In this document: positions 23,382 through 35,176 of the stretch, piece after piece
How the letters are laid out: every line of letters begins with the position of its first letter
How positions within the stretch are numbered: the first letter of the stretch is position 1
NCBI GenBank assembly: GCA_003117195.1
Contig: BDSI01000027.1
Span: 434,001-498,000 of the forward strand
From: Eudorina sp. 2006-703-Eu-15
Taxonomy: Eukaryota; Chlorophyta; Chlorophyceae; Chlamydomonadales; Volvocaceae
Direction: 5' to 3'
DNA length: 64,000 nt
Made by a program: the position numbers and the translations under genes
Notes under the pieces: model-generated
What the model was told of the DNA's origin: nothing
Databases searched by the model: none
The model's input: the letters and a program-made list of their open reading frames with translations, nothing else

Positions 23382-26380
23382 ATGGGGGATGATGAGCGAA
23401 ATCCACGAGGACGAGAACTGATTGTGAATTCGGAGGAGGAGCTCCTCGCCCTACAGGCAAGCAGTAGTCACCCATACCACCCACACACTGCGCCCCGAAA
23501 GCATTTTCATTCAAGAGTAAAAACGCGCAGGAAGATTTCATGTCTCAACAACGGCGCCCGGCCGCCAGCGTCACCCGCGTTTCCCGCCGGGAAGGTTCCG
23601 GAGCGGTACCGGAACGCGCCCCCGGCCCAGCAGCTGTTGCCAACGGGGCGGCCGGTACGCAAATGAGCAACCCAGGCTTTCCCCAGGCTGCAGGTGCGAG
23701 AAAGGCCCACCATTACGGGTTGTAACCAGCGACCGCGTCTCAGTAGTGGGCAAGTCAGGCAGCAGCCGACGCGTCAACCCCCATCTTGCTAGGCAGGACG
23801 GCGAACCAACTGGGCCTTGCCCGGTTCAAGGGAGCCATCTCATCCAAAGGGTTTGTAGTAACTGTACATCGTGTTTTGCTGGGTTCCGGCGCAGGTACGA
23901 CCGCGTCCCGCATTCGGGAGCCTGTCACTAGGAGGCCTGATGGCCGAGACCGGGGCGGCGGCGGCCTCGGCCGTCCGGATGTCACCGTCAGAGGGGATGA
24001 GGACCTGCGGATAGAGACCGAGGAGGAGCTGCTGCGGATGCAGGTGTGCGCACGAGGCCGCCTGAGGGTTTCGCCCGGCGGCGACCCCGGGGACCGGCTG
24101 CGGGTTTGCAGCAGTGGGCGCGGCGAGCACACCATGCCATGGTATTCTCGTGAGCACGTGGTCCGCTGGCCGATCCGTGCGGTACCGTACGGTACGGCAA
24201 CCTCCCCCAAGATCAACCACCTCGCCTTGCACCTGCGGCACGCGGCCTCGGTCGTTCGCATGGCCTCCCGCCAGGTTGCGTCGCCTCCATGGGCTGTCAG
24301 CCCCACCCCTTGGCACCTGGCGTCGCATGACCCCACCGCCGCCTAGGGCTGGGCTCAGGGCTTAGGGCCTGCTAACCGCTTGACCACCACCGGCTACTCA
24401 TGAACGCCGCCCCCTGCCCTGATACCCCCCACCCTCCCGCCCTGAGTTATGCTGGGTGTGCCCGGGTTCGTTCTACGGGTTTATTCATTTTTCTCAGTTT
24501 AACCCACCCTCCCGAACCAACCCCCAGGAGGAGTTCCTTGCCCATCACAGCCGTCCGGCCGCCTCAGTCACTCGGATCAGCCGCAAGGGGCAGGCCGCGC
24601 CCGCAGCCGGGGACGGGGCAGCAGCCGGCGCGGCAGCACCCGACGCGGCAATCCAGGCAGTGCGCCCACCGGCAGCCCCGACGGCCGCCACCGCCGGGGT
24701 CCGGGCAACAGAGGATGCAGTTGATGCTGCTGCAGTTGCCGGCAAGGGGCCCCGGGCGGGGCTCTCTGCTTGGTCGCGAGGCGGGGACGCGCCCTCCGGT
24801 GCGACGGGCGCTGGCACTTCCGCGGCGAGGCCCCGGGGGCCCAGGCCTGAGGCGGCGGCCGTGGCAGCGGCCGGGTTGGCGCAGGGACCGCAGCACCGGG
24901 ACCAGGAGCCGACCAGCATCCTGGGTGCGTGGGTGGGTGGGTGATAGATGTGGCGGTTGAAGAGGTAGCGGCGGCGTCGGTGGCACTGGCGGCCGTCATC
25001 GATGGCCCGCGGGTCACTGTGATAGGAGTTGTGAAAGATGGTGACGGCGGTGGTGACGGTGGTGGTGGTGGCGGTGGTGGTGGTGGCGGTGATCACCCGC
25101 GGTGGATCAAGGGCATGGAGCGCCCCACGCGGTCCCACCGCTTCCCCTCTTGCAGTCCGTGCGTGCGGCCCTCTAGCGTCACCGGGCCAAGTAGCGCGTG
25201 GCTGCCACCTACCTGCCGTCCATCCGTACGCCCATACAAACCCATGGGCCCCCGGACCTGGGGGCCGGGCATCCTCGCCCCGCCCCTCATATGAGCGGTG
25301 CCGCTCCACACCGCCCGTCCCGTCCCGTCCCGTCCCGTGCCGTGCCGTCCCTCTCAGGGCCCATCGATGGCCTCCTGGGGGATATCGTGGAGCGCCCCTC
25401 GACCTGTCCCCCGGTGCCGCCGGGCCTGCCCGCGGCCCCTCCGGTGGTGGTGCGCGACGTCGTCACTCCCTTCCCCGAGACGCTGTCGCCTCCGGGGGCC
25501 GCTTCGACCTCGCCCATCTCCACCTCAGCCGGGATCGCTGGCCTGGCCGGGCCAGGTGCGGGTGCGGCACCCGGCTATGGTGCTGTCCCGGGGTCCTTCC
25601 CGGAGGCCACCCACCGGCGCCAGTCTAAGGCAGGTGGCAGCATGGGGTCATGCGGGAGGACGGGGGGCGCTGTGGGGGTGCCGTGGAGGGGGGGGGGTAC
25701 ATCAGACAAGACACGGACGAGGAGGGGACCTGACCCAGCGTGCGTCGCAGGGTGCTGATTGCCGGCGCAGACGGATGCTGCGAGGGGCGATGTGGGGGCC
25801 GCTGGAGGTTGTGGGGTTCGTCGGTTAGGCAGAGACCGACCCCAAACCCAAAACGAGTGAAGGGGAAGGACCTGGAGGGCCCTATTCGGCGTCCTGTGTC
25901 GAGCGAAAAATGCCCTTGCGCGCTATGCATCGGCTCATGCGACCACATGTGGGTGTGCGGTTTGCGCACTCTCGGCCGCCCCGCACTGCGTCTGGCCGCC
26001 TGGCTCGCAACTCAACCGACCTTAGCATCTCCCCTCCTACTTCCTCTGGTAGTGTCCCTATTTCACCATGCCGCCTCAATGTCACTGACAAGGGGTTCGT
26101 TTGTTCCGGGATCTTGTGTTGTTTTATATATGAACCCCGCAGTTCGCCCTGAGCCGGAAAGCCAAGCAAGATCAGAACCAACAAACCCGGCCGGAGGGGA
26201 CATCTTCCGCCGCAGCTGGCGCCGCTGCGCGGGCTGCCACCTCGGCTTCCACGGCTTCCAGCAGCCGCCCCATCACCGCCCGCACACTCACGGACTGGTC
26301 CGTGCGGCCCTCCTCCTCAGCGGTCCCCGAGTCCGCCACCTCCGCACCGCATGACGCCGCCGTCCGCAACGCCTCAAGCG

Positions 26381-26412
<32 letters not shown>

Positions 26413-27031
26413 GGCGGCGGCGGCGGCCTCGGCCTCAACGGCCTCGGCGGCGGCACTGCGGAGTTGGGTGCCATTGGGGATCAGAACCTGCAGACCGTAA
26501 CCCACATGCGGCCGGAGGAGGTGGCGGCGGCGCTGGAGGAGCTGTCCTCCCGCATGACCCCGGAGGCACTGGACTTCCTGAGGCGCCGGGGGGCGCAGCG
26601 TCTCGCGCAACAGCAGCAGCCGCAGCAGCCGCAGCAGGCAGATCAACCACAGCCAGATGCTTTGGCCGCTGCTGGGCCCGGCGGCCCCGCCGCCCCGGCG
26701 CCTGCACCGCTGCGTGCGGGCCGCAGTGCGCACCCTGCGGGGGACTTGTTGGATCTTGCAGCGGCGGCGGCGGCGGTGAGGGGCCGGGGCGGAGTGGGTG
26801 CGGGGGAGGTGGCCTCGTGCACCATCCAGGAGGACGGGAACGCTCTGATCGACAGTGCGCTGCGGGCGGTGACTGCGGGAGGCGAGGTGGGGCGAGGAAC
26901 CGGAGGCGGGGGAGGAGGCGGAGCAGGAGCAGGCGGCGGCGGCGGCCCGGCGCTATCGGCTGCAGTGGCGGCTCCAGGTAGCACACTGGGGGCCATACCT
27001 CTAGGGGCCCTCGCGGCGGCGCAGCAGCGAA

Positions 27032-27065
<34 letters not shown>

Positions 27066-30000
27066 AGTGGAGGGCGGGAAGGTGCAAGGAACTGGCGCAG
27101 CCGGCGGCGCTGGAGCCGCGGCGGTGACCCGTGGGCCGGCGGAGGGCGCCGGCGCCGCGTTAGCGACCCGTGGGTCCCCCGCCGACCCGCGGCTGGTGGC
27201 GAGGCTCCGCTTCGACGTGGACGGCGCGGTCGTGGACGTGCAGGGCCCCGAGGAGTTGTTCGTGGAGGAGGAGGTACGACCCGCGGGAACGGCCTGTCGT
27301 ACCGAGACTTGTCGCGTGTGCTGTCCTGCAGAGTGCAGTCCGTGCCGTACATCGGAATTCGATCAGATCCCGACAGACCTGAGGTACGGCGATCGGCCCG
27401 GATCTCAAAACCCCCTCTTCCATTACCCCCACTTTCATAAACATCACGCGCCGACTTGCACCACCAGCTCCTGTCGCCTGTTTTGACCAGTTACCTGCAG
27501 CGCCCGGTCCTCCGCTGGCTACTGCCGTCATTGGCCGTCCGCGCAGGTTCTGCTCCGAGACCAGCTGCGGCGGGACGAGGGCTCCGCCCCGCCCGGCTAC
27601 AGCCTGGGCGAGCTGTTGGTGCTGTGTCGCTCCGCGGTGGCGGCCCAGAGGGTGGCGGGGCTGACCACCATCGCCGACCTGGCAGCCAGCGCCCGGCCCC
27701 GGCCCGAGGACCTGCAGCTGTACGCGCCGCGGGAGGCGGCTGCGGTCGGGGCCCAACCGGGGGCGGGGGCATCGGAAGCGGACGGGTCCCGGACAGCCGG
27801 GCAGATGGTACGGCGCTACGTCCCGATTCCGGAGCATCTACGGAGCCGGTGAGCTGAGGAACCCAGCTGAGGGACCCCAGTGGTGGCGATTGGGGTGGCG
27901 GTGCTGAGGCTGCGGGGAAGGGGGGGTTGTTCTGTGGCGCACCTAGGGACACCTAGGGAACCTGCGGTAGCGGGGGTAACCCTCCGGGTATGCGCACCGA
28001 GAGCGTTGGCGTCCGGCCGGCCGCCACATCATCTCCCTGCCGTACGCCACAGCCCATGTGCCGCGGGCCCCCGCTTGCCACCTTCCCCCTCATGACAATC
28101 AAGACAGCGAGACCGCAAAAGAGCACCCAACCAATAACCGCCGACCAATCTCCCCCTCGCCCCCGCGCCCGCCCCCACGCCTGGTCCCCCCGCCGCCTCA
28201 ACGCCCCGGCGGGGCCTCCAGCGCGCCCGCCTGCTCCGTCTCCTGGCAGGAGCTCTGGCAGTTCTTTGTGAGCGAGCTGGGGCTGGTGGCGCACCTGCGA
28301 CTGGCGCTGGACGACATGCGGCCCGCGGTGGTGACGGCGGCGGCCTCGGCGCTGGCGGCGGTGGTGAGTGGTCGGGTGTCCGCCCGCACGCCCGCGCTCC
28401 TCCCCTCCCCCCCGCCCGTCCCCGATTCCGCGGGGGGAATGTGCCGACGAGCCGGCCGTAGGGAGACATCAACCGGATGCGTCTCTCAGCCCCTGCTGCC
28501 GCTCCTTCAACTGTGGCAACGTCACCACTACCTGCCTACCAGTCCCGGCGAGCCGGAAGACATCCCTGATGGTGCATTCGGATCTGGTGCAGGGGGTCAT
28601 CGAGACGGGGCGTGAAGCCCCGCCGGGTGTGTTCAATGAGCCGCCGGGTGTGTGTGTGTGTGTGTGCTGCAGCTCCCTGTCAGAGGCCACTCCGCCATTG
28701 TCGGCTTGCTTGGATGGGTCCCGCCCCTCAGTGCCTTCGCTGCTGCCGCGACCTCTCGCCGCTGCTACACCCACCCGTCCGTCCGTCCTTCCGCACCCGT
28801 TAGTTGGCCGCCTCCGAGTCGGAGCTGCTGGCGGCTGAGATGGCCGACGCCTGCCCGTCCACCGGCTGGCCCGCGGCCGCGAGCGGCTACCTCACCCGAC
28901 ATGGCGTCAGCGGCAGCTGGGAGGCTGCGCCGCCGCAGCCGCCGGAGGCGGCTGCGCCGCCGCCGCGCAGCGGCCGCGTCGCAGGCGCGGCTCCCGCCGC
29001 CGGCGTTGACGACGACGAGCTGGAGGCCCCTGAGGCCGTGGCCCTGGTGGACCCGCTGGCGGGGGCGCTGCAGATGGGCCTACTGCAGAGGATCAGGTAC
29101 CTGGTGGTGTCAAGGCACGCGCCGGGGGCGGTGCTGCCGATGCTGGCGGTGCTGGGCGCGGTGGCGCGGTCCGGTGCGGAGGCGGCGCTGGCGGTAGCGC
29201 GGGAACAGGGGCTGCTGGCGGCGCTGGGGTCGCTGCTTGATCCCGCGGCGGCGGCGGCGGCGGCGGGCCCCGAGACGACGTCGGTGGCGGCGGTTCCCGC
29301 GGCGGTTCCCGGGGCGGGCGCGGGGCCCGCGGTGCAGGTGGCGGCGCTGATGGCAGTGCGGCTGCTGTGTTACGCGTCGGCGACGACGGCGCAGTTGGTG
29401 CGGTCCGCGGGTGAGGGAGGGGAACCTCGGGCTCGCCGAGGTCAGGGCGGCGAGGGGCATCCAGCCGCAGGGAACGGGGGGTGTTGGTGGAGCAGTAGCC
29501 GGGACGGGGCGAGGGTGCCTCGGCTGGGGACCGGGTAGCCCAGGGGCGGGACAAGGAGCCCGGTGCCGCGGCTTACAGGCCGCGGAGAGGAACGGGGGGT
29601 CCTGCTGCCGCAAACCCTGTAGGGAAAGCGTGGCGCTGATTGGGTCTTGGATGCGCGAGCGTCAGCGTTGTTTTTGTGCGAGAGTGCGACCCAGCCAGAC
29701 GCTGACGCAGCGGGGCGCCGCTGCTGGGTTGATTCGGCCCCCGCCCTTGGCGCGCAGGTCTGCTGACCCACATCCCAGCGTACATATTGCTGGGAGGAGG
29801 TGCGGCTGCGAGGGGGAGCGGCGGCAGCGGCAGCGGCAGCGGCGCCAGCGGCGCCGACCAGCAGGCTTGGGGCGGCTGGGGTGAGGGCGGCCTGGCGCTA
29901 CAGCTGCTACGGCTGGAGGCGCTACGGACATGGCGCGCGTGCGCCCACCACGGCGTCGCGCTGGCCTCCCTGGATGATATGTACGGCAGCATCTGTCATC

Positions 30001-33000
30001 TGCTTCTCCCGCCGACACCATCCGCCGACACAACAGCAGCGTCTGCGCCGGCGGCGGCGGCGGCGGCAGAATCGGTACGGCAGCTGACGACGACGGAGCT
30101 GTACCTGCTGCTGGCGACCTTGACCAGGCATTCATTCGCAGTGGCCAGTGGAGATGTCACCATCGGCCGTAGCATGCTCGGAGCCGGGCCCGCGGCGGTG
30201 ATAGCGGCGGAGGCGCTCGCCTGGCTGCGTCCCGCCGCTCTGAGCGGCGTCGCCGCCGCCGCCGTCACGCGGTGCAACCTCGCCGTACCATTGCTGTCCA
30301 CGGCGGCAGCCGGGTCAGTGGCGGCGGCGGCGGCCGCCGCCGGGGTTTCCCGCGGCGGGTTATTGCGTGCGCTACTGGGAGCTCACCCCGCGGTGCTACT
30401 GCCACCGGCGGCGGCGCATGTGGCCTGCCTGGCGGCAGTAGCGGGCTTCCTGGCGTCGTACTGGTCCACCGCCGCCACCACGTCCTCCGCCGTCTTCGCC
30501 GACGTGCGCTGCGCGCTGGCGGCGTCGGGACTAACGCGTGGCGCCGCCGCGTCTAGCGGCCGCGATTCAGGGCCGGAGGCGGCGGCTACTGCCGACACGA
30601 CGGTACCGCTACTGCCGGTGATGTCCGCGGTCGACACATTGGCTGTTTCGGTGCTGCGGTTGCCTGCTGGCAGGAAGGGTGCGGCCCCCGCCTCGTCCCA
30701 TGGGTCAGAGGCGGATGGCGGTTGGGGGCCGGCGGGCTCACCTGTCGGCGAGGCGCTGGCGGGCTGGGCGCTGGCGGCAGCTGGGGGAGAGGCGGTGGCG
30801 GCGGCAGCGCCGGCGGCCGAGAGTACGGCGGACGGGCTGCGGCTGGGGGAGCTCGCCCGGGCATGTCTGCAGGTGAGGCGGGGGGAGGCGGGGTCGGTCC
30901 GTGGCTGTGGTTGTTGAAAAGGAAAACAGCCCAGACAGCCCAGACCCAGGCTGTGGTTGTGGTCGGCCCCGCGGGTGCACCCCGCGACACGCAGTCCATG
31001 GATGCGGCACGAGCAAGGTCACGATCATGAGCGCTGAGGGATACACGCCAAACCCTGATCACAATTCATAAAAACCTGACTGCAAAAGTGCTCTTAACCA
31101 CACAAAATTCGCATAGCGCTACCCACACGACTCGGACCCACCGCCCTTCCTGTCGGGTCTCGCTTACACCCTACTTCACCTCCGCCCTTCCCCCCTGCCC
31201 AGACCGCCGCTGCGTCCCTGCTGTATGGCATTCTCCAGTTGACATCCGCCGTACAACGGGACACCCCCGCGGCGCCGGCCGCTGCGGCTGGGCCGCTGGC
31301 GGTGGAGGTGGTCCGGGCCGCGGCGCCGATGTGCTGCGGGGCGGCCGCCGCCGTGCCCTCCCTGGTGGGCCGGGTGATGTGCCCCTGGCACGCCGCCGCT
31401 CTGCAGCACCAGCTACACCTCACCCGCCTGCTGCTGCTGGCGGGCACGCTACTGCCGCCGCGCTTCCACCAAGCAGCCGAAGGGAGCGCCGCCGGCGCAA
31501 CCAGCGTCGGCGTCAGCGTCTGGGGGCGTGATGGCGGCGGCAGTTGTGACGGCGGCGGCGGGGAACCCGGGGAGGTGCAGCTGTGTGTTTTGGAGGGCTG
31601 CCTGGCGGCGCTGTCGTGCTCGCCCCCCGGCGCCGAGGGGCTGTGCCTGCAGGCCTTGAGGCTGGCGCTACGGGCCAGTCTGGTGCAGCCGCTGCTGGCG
31701 GCCGCGCACGCCGCCGCCGCCCGTCTGGCGGCCGCTAATCCGAAGCTCGCTCTGGCGGCTGGCGGGCTGCCGTACACCGCGTCCGCCACCACCAGCACCG
31801 CCGCCGCCTCCGCGCCATTCGCGCTGCCCGACGCGTTGCCCGCGGCGGCCGACGTCGCGGAGGTGCTGTTCGAGTCGTACGCGGCGTCGTGGCTCTCACT
31901 CATCTCCCAGCGGCGACTCAGCAGGCGGCCGGAAGCGGCTGCGCTGCCGGCGGCGCCGCCGCCGCTGCCGCGGGTTGACCCCCTGGAGCTGACCCCCGTG
32001 TACCTCAAGGGCCAAAGCGGCTCCCGCCTGCCGGCCCCCGCGCAATGGGCCTTCATGGAGGCCCACCGCCTGCCGTACCCGACGCGTAGGCGCCAACAGC
32101 CGCAGCACCCACAGCCGGGGCAGCCGGGGCAAGCGCGGCGTTTGGAAGGGATGGACGGGCAGGGGGCGGCGGAGGAGGCGGAGCCGGCGGCGGCACAGGG
32201 CACGGAGCTGCACCCGTTGGGATGTGCGCTGCTGCTGTGCCTGGGACGGGAAACCGCCGGGAGCGGGGCAGGGCCGCGGGCGCGGGCCGGGAACGGCAGC
32301 GGGGGAGCGCTGCGGGGGCTGTCGGAGGGCGCCAAGGCGCAGGCGGCGCTGCAGGCGGTGTACCTGTTCCAGGTCGAGGAGATGGTGCCGCGGGTACGTG
32401 GGGGGGGGGGGTACTGGGGTGCTATTCGCGGGTGCATCAGGCAGTGCGCATGGCAGGGGCGGGTAGGGCCCGGTTGGGCTCCGTTGGTTCCAATCGACGT
32501 GCTGTGGAAGTGCCTTAGGGCTGCCCCCCGCTGAGGATGCGTTCAGCCGGGGAACGGGGCTGGCAGGTATGACTCGCTGGAGGAGGTCTCCGCTGCGGCT
32601 GGGAAAAGTCATGGCCCAGCGCCCAGGCTCACACACACGCCGAGCTCTCCGCGGGTGGCCCAGACCCCGGGTTTTCAACAAAAAAGGATATGTAGGCATA
32701 CCCATACCCGGCAGTATGCCTCTCCACACAGCGCTTCCTGACCCCACCCCCGCCTCACCGCCCGCCAATGGGTTGCCTACCAACTTGCGGCGCCCCCACA
32801 ACGCGCGCAGGATGCGGACGAGGGTTCTGAGGGCAGCTGGCGTGACCCATGGGTCCGCTGGGCGCTGGCCGGCTTGTCCCACCTCTACCTCTTCAGCAGG
32901 GGCGGACCGCAGGTGGGTCAGCCCACAAATTGTGCCACTGGCTGTCAAGGCTGCCATGGCCACTTGTACTCTCGGAGCAATTGCAACGCCACCCTTTTTC

Positions 33001-34409
33001 TTTTTACTCTAATAACTGGCTGCTAATACCACGGTGGGTACGACAGCCGTGATGTCACCGAATGGACATGGTGATGCCCCACATGGATTGAGGCCGTCCC
33101 TTGCCGGTTGCGTTGCTGAGTGCCACCACAGCCACCGACCCTCCAGCTCTGCTCACCCGCGGCCTATCCCACCCCCAGGCGCTGCCGCCCGGGCCGCCCG
33201 GCCCCGCGTGGCTGGCCCCCGCGCTGTCCGAGCGCCTCATCGCCGTCCTGACCTCCACCTGCTTCGGTGACCCCCTGCTGGCGGCCCACCTGGCACTCGC
33301 CCTCACCCGGGAGGCCAACCCGGTGGTGCGGCTGCAGGTGCGGCGTGCCCAGGGCGGCAAGGGGAGGGAAACTCATCAGGGGGCTGTGAACCCACCCACC
33401 CGGGGGCCCAGAGCGCCGTCGTGCAGGCGGGGAGGGGGGTCAGGAGCTGGCCTTGCCTGCGGTCAGCTCACAGATTGGCGGCCGATGCATCGGGCAGTCG
33501 GGCCGCAGGTGCCCTCTCTGAAGGCGTCGGTCTCGGGTTGTTGCCTGCGAGGTCCCTTGGAGTGCATCTGACCCCCCGTGACCCTTCTGACCCATTGCCG
33601 CTGTGTCTGACCTTGCTGCCCCACGTCGCGCGCGTCCCCGCCAGGTGTGGAACGGACTGGCTATGGAGAAGGCGCTGCACCTGCTGCCGCCGCTGTCTCG
33701 CTGCCTGGGTCAGGCAGCGCAGTACCTGGGCCCCCAGAGCCCCCCCGCAAAGGCGGACTCTGAGCCCGAGCCCGACATCGCCTTCCTGTCCGCCGTGCAG
33801 CGCGCCCTGGTGGAGGGGGACCTCGACCGGGCCCTGCTGCCCCCCGCCCCTGCCGCCGCACCTGACTCCACTCCACCTCCACGACCAGCGCCGGCTGAGG
33901 AAGGGGGGACGGAAGCACGCAGCGCAGCTGCAACCCCAGCTGACACTGCGACCGCGGCAGTTGACGGCTCCGCTACGCTTGCTGCCGCGGCGGGCGCCGC
34001 CCGCTGTTGCTCCGTCGCGGGTGACGTGGCGCTACAGCTGCTGGCAGGTTACCTGCTACAGCGGGATCGGTGGCCGGTGCTGGAGCGGGCGTGGAAGCGC
34101 AGCGGGCACGGGGCAGCTGCTGCAAAGCAGCGCACAGGAGTGACCGCGGGTGGGGACGGGGGTGGCAGCAGCGGTTGTGGCGGTGGCGGCGCAGGAGGGA
34201 CCAGCAGCGGCTCGGCGGGTGCGGCGATGCTGGCAGGGCTGGTCCGGGCTGCCCGGCCCGAGCTGATTGCGCAGGTGGTGTCGGCGGCGGAGGTCCGGTG
34301 CGGGGTGCGGCGGGAGGACGTCGCGTCGGTGCTGGCGCAGACGTGCTCGGGGGACGCGGCGCTGCGGGAACGCGTTCGCGCAGTGCTGGTTCTGTGCGGG
34401 TTGCTGTAG
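23382..34409 (+). CDS. RPAP1: RNA polymerase II-associated protein 1 (RPAP1/MINIYO)
   Basis: RPAP1 binds RNA polymerase II and promotes its assembly, nuclear import and elongation; the plant homologue is MINIYO. Fourteen exons: 23382-23456, 23531-23693, 23895-24043, 24528-24924, 25358-25633, 26216-27273, 27547-27848, 28222-28363, 28804-29410, 29758-30872, 31203-32393, 32811-32912, 33179-33337 and 33645-34409. They total 6,501 nt and 2,166 residues. The RPAP1 N domain is HMRPEEVAAALEELSSRM followed by LDFLRRRG at about residues 450-480. The RPAP1 C domain starts with ARLRFDVDGAVVD, continues APPGYSLGELLVLCRSAVAA and WQELWQFFVSEL, and reaches DPLAGALQMGLLQRIRYLV. The middle and end are helical-repeat-like and Ala-rich, with the LPAPAQWAFM motif. 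Polyglycine (26383-26431) and polyglutamine (about 27032-27063) tracts lie in exon 6. The N-terminus carries a duplicated EEELL...RPAASVTR unit. Intron 1 has a GC donor. The exon 5/6 junction is the least certain, because AAG/GCAGGT offers two donors. Confidence 0.9.
25041..25091. repeat. GGT/GGC trinucleotide repeat in RPAP1 intron 4
   Basis: An imperfect GGT/GGC run in the intron 24925-25357. A (CCCGT)n pentamer run follows at about 25316-25340 in the same intron. Confidence 0.75.
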
Positions 34410-35176
34410 CGATTTGGGGCTGGGGAGGAGGGGCACTGCCGCGCGGGGGGTGAGGGGGGGAGGGAGTCGGGGCGCTGATGCCACGTTGGCGCGGCCTCCA
34501 GGCTTTCCGGACCAGAGATACGTGGCGTGCTCCGTTGGGAACAAGAACCAGGACTGTGCTCATGTTAGGGGGCGAGGGCCCAAGGCCGAATACCCTGGCG
34601 ATTAAGATTTAACAAGGCACCGGTGCCTGTGCATGGCGCACAGGGTGGGAGCACCTCGACGCGAAGGAGCGCGTGACAAGCACTGTACGACAATGCATTG
34701 GAAAGCCCTATGGATCCGCAAGTATCAAACTGCCGTGGCAACGATGTAGAATACGGTATGCAGCGCTGCGAAAGCACGGGCAACCAACTTGGCCAGCCTG
34801 TTATGCCCGCGTCGGAACGCCCATCGGCCCACCCCACAAATCGATCTTTAGTTTCCTCACCAATTCTCTCTCACAGGAATGTCCGCACATGGTTGCGCTG
34901 GGTTTCCCGTTTTTGTATTGCCGTACTAGGAGGGCCACATTGATCCGGTGGTTTGCTGTTCCTGCAATGTTGCCTCCAGTTTTCAACCATTCAGACCATC
35001 TGTGCTGCAGTGAACTGTCTTGCCATTCGTATTTTTCCGTCCGCCAGCGCACTGTTCGTTTACCGTGACCCGCCTTTGTTGCACAGTGCTTGCATACGAT
35101 TATGAATATGGCGGAATTATAGGCTCGCTTGAGGCATGCTGTCGTATTGAGCGGGCCTTGGACACAGCCCTCAACT
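34410..35176. other. Interval between RPAP1 and MO25, no gene seen
   Basis: It holds the RPAP1 3' UTR and the MO25 5' UTR and promoter. Base composition drops towards AT before 35177. The short open frames on both strands have no recognisable domain. Confidence 0.6.
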
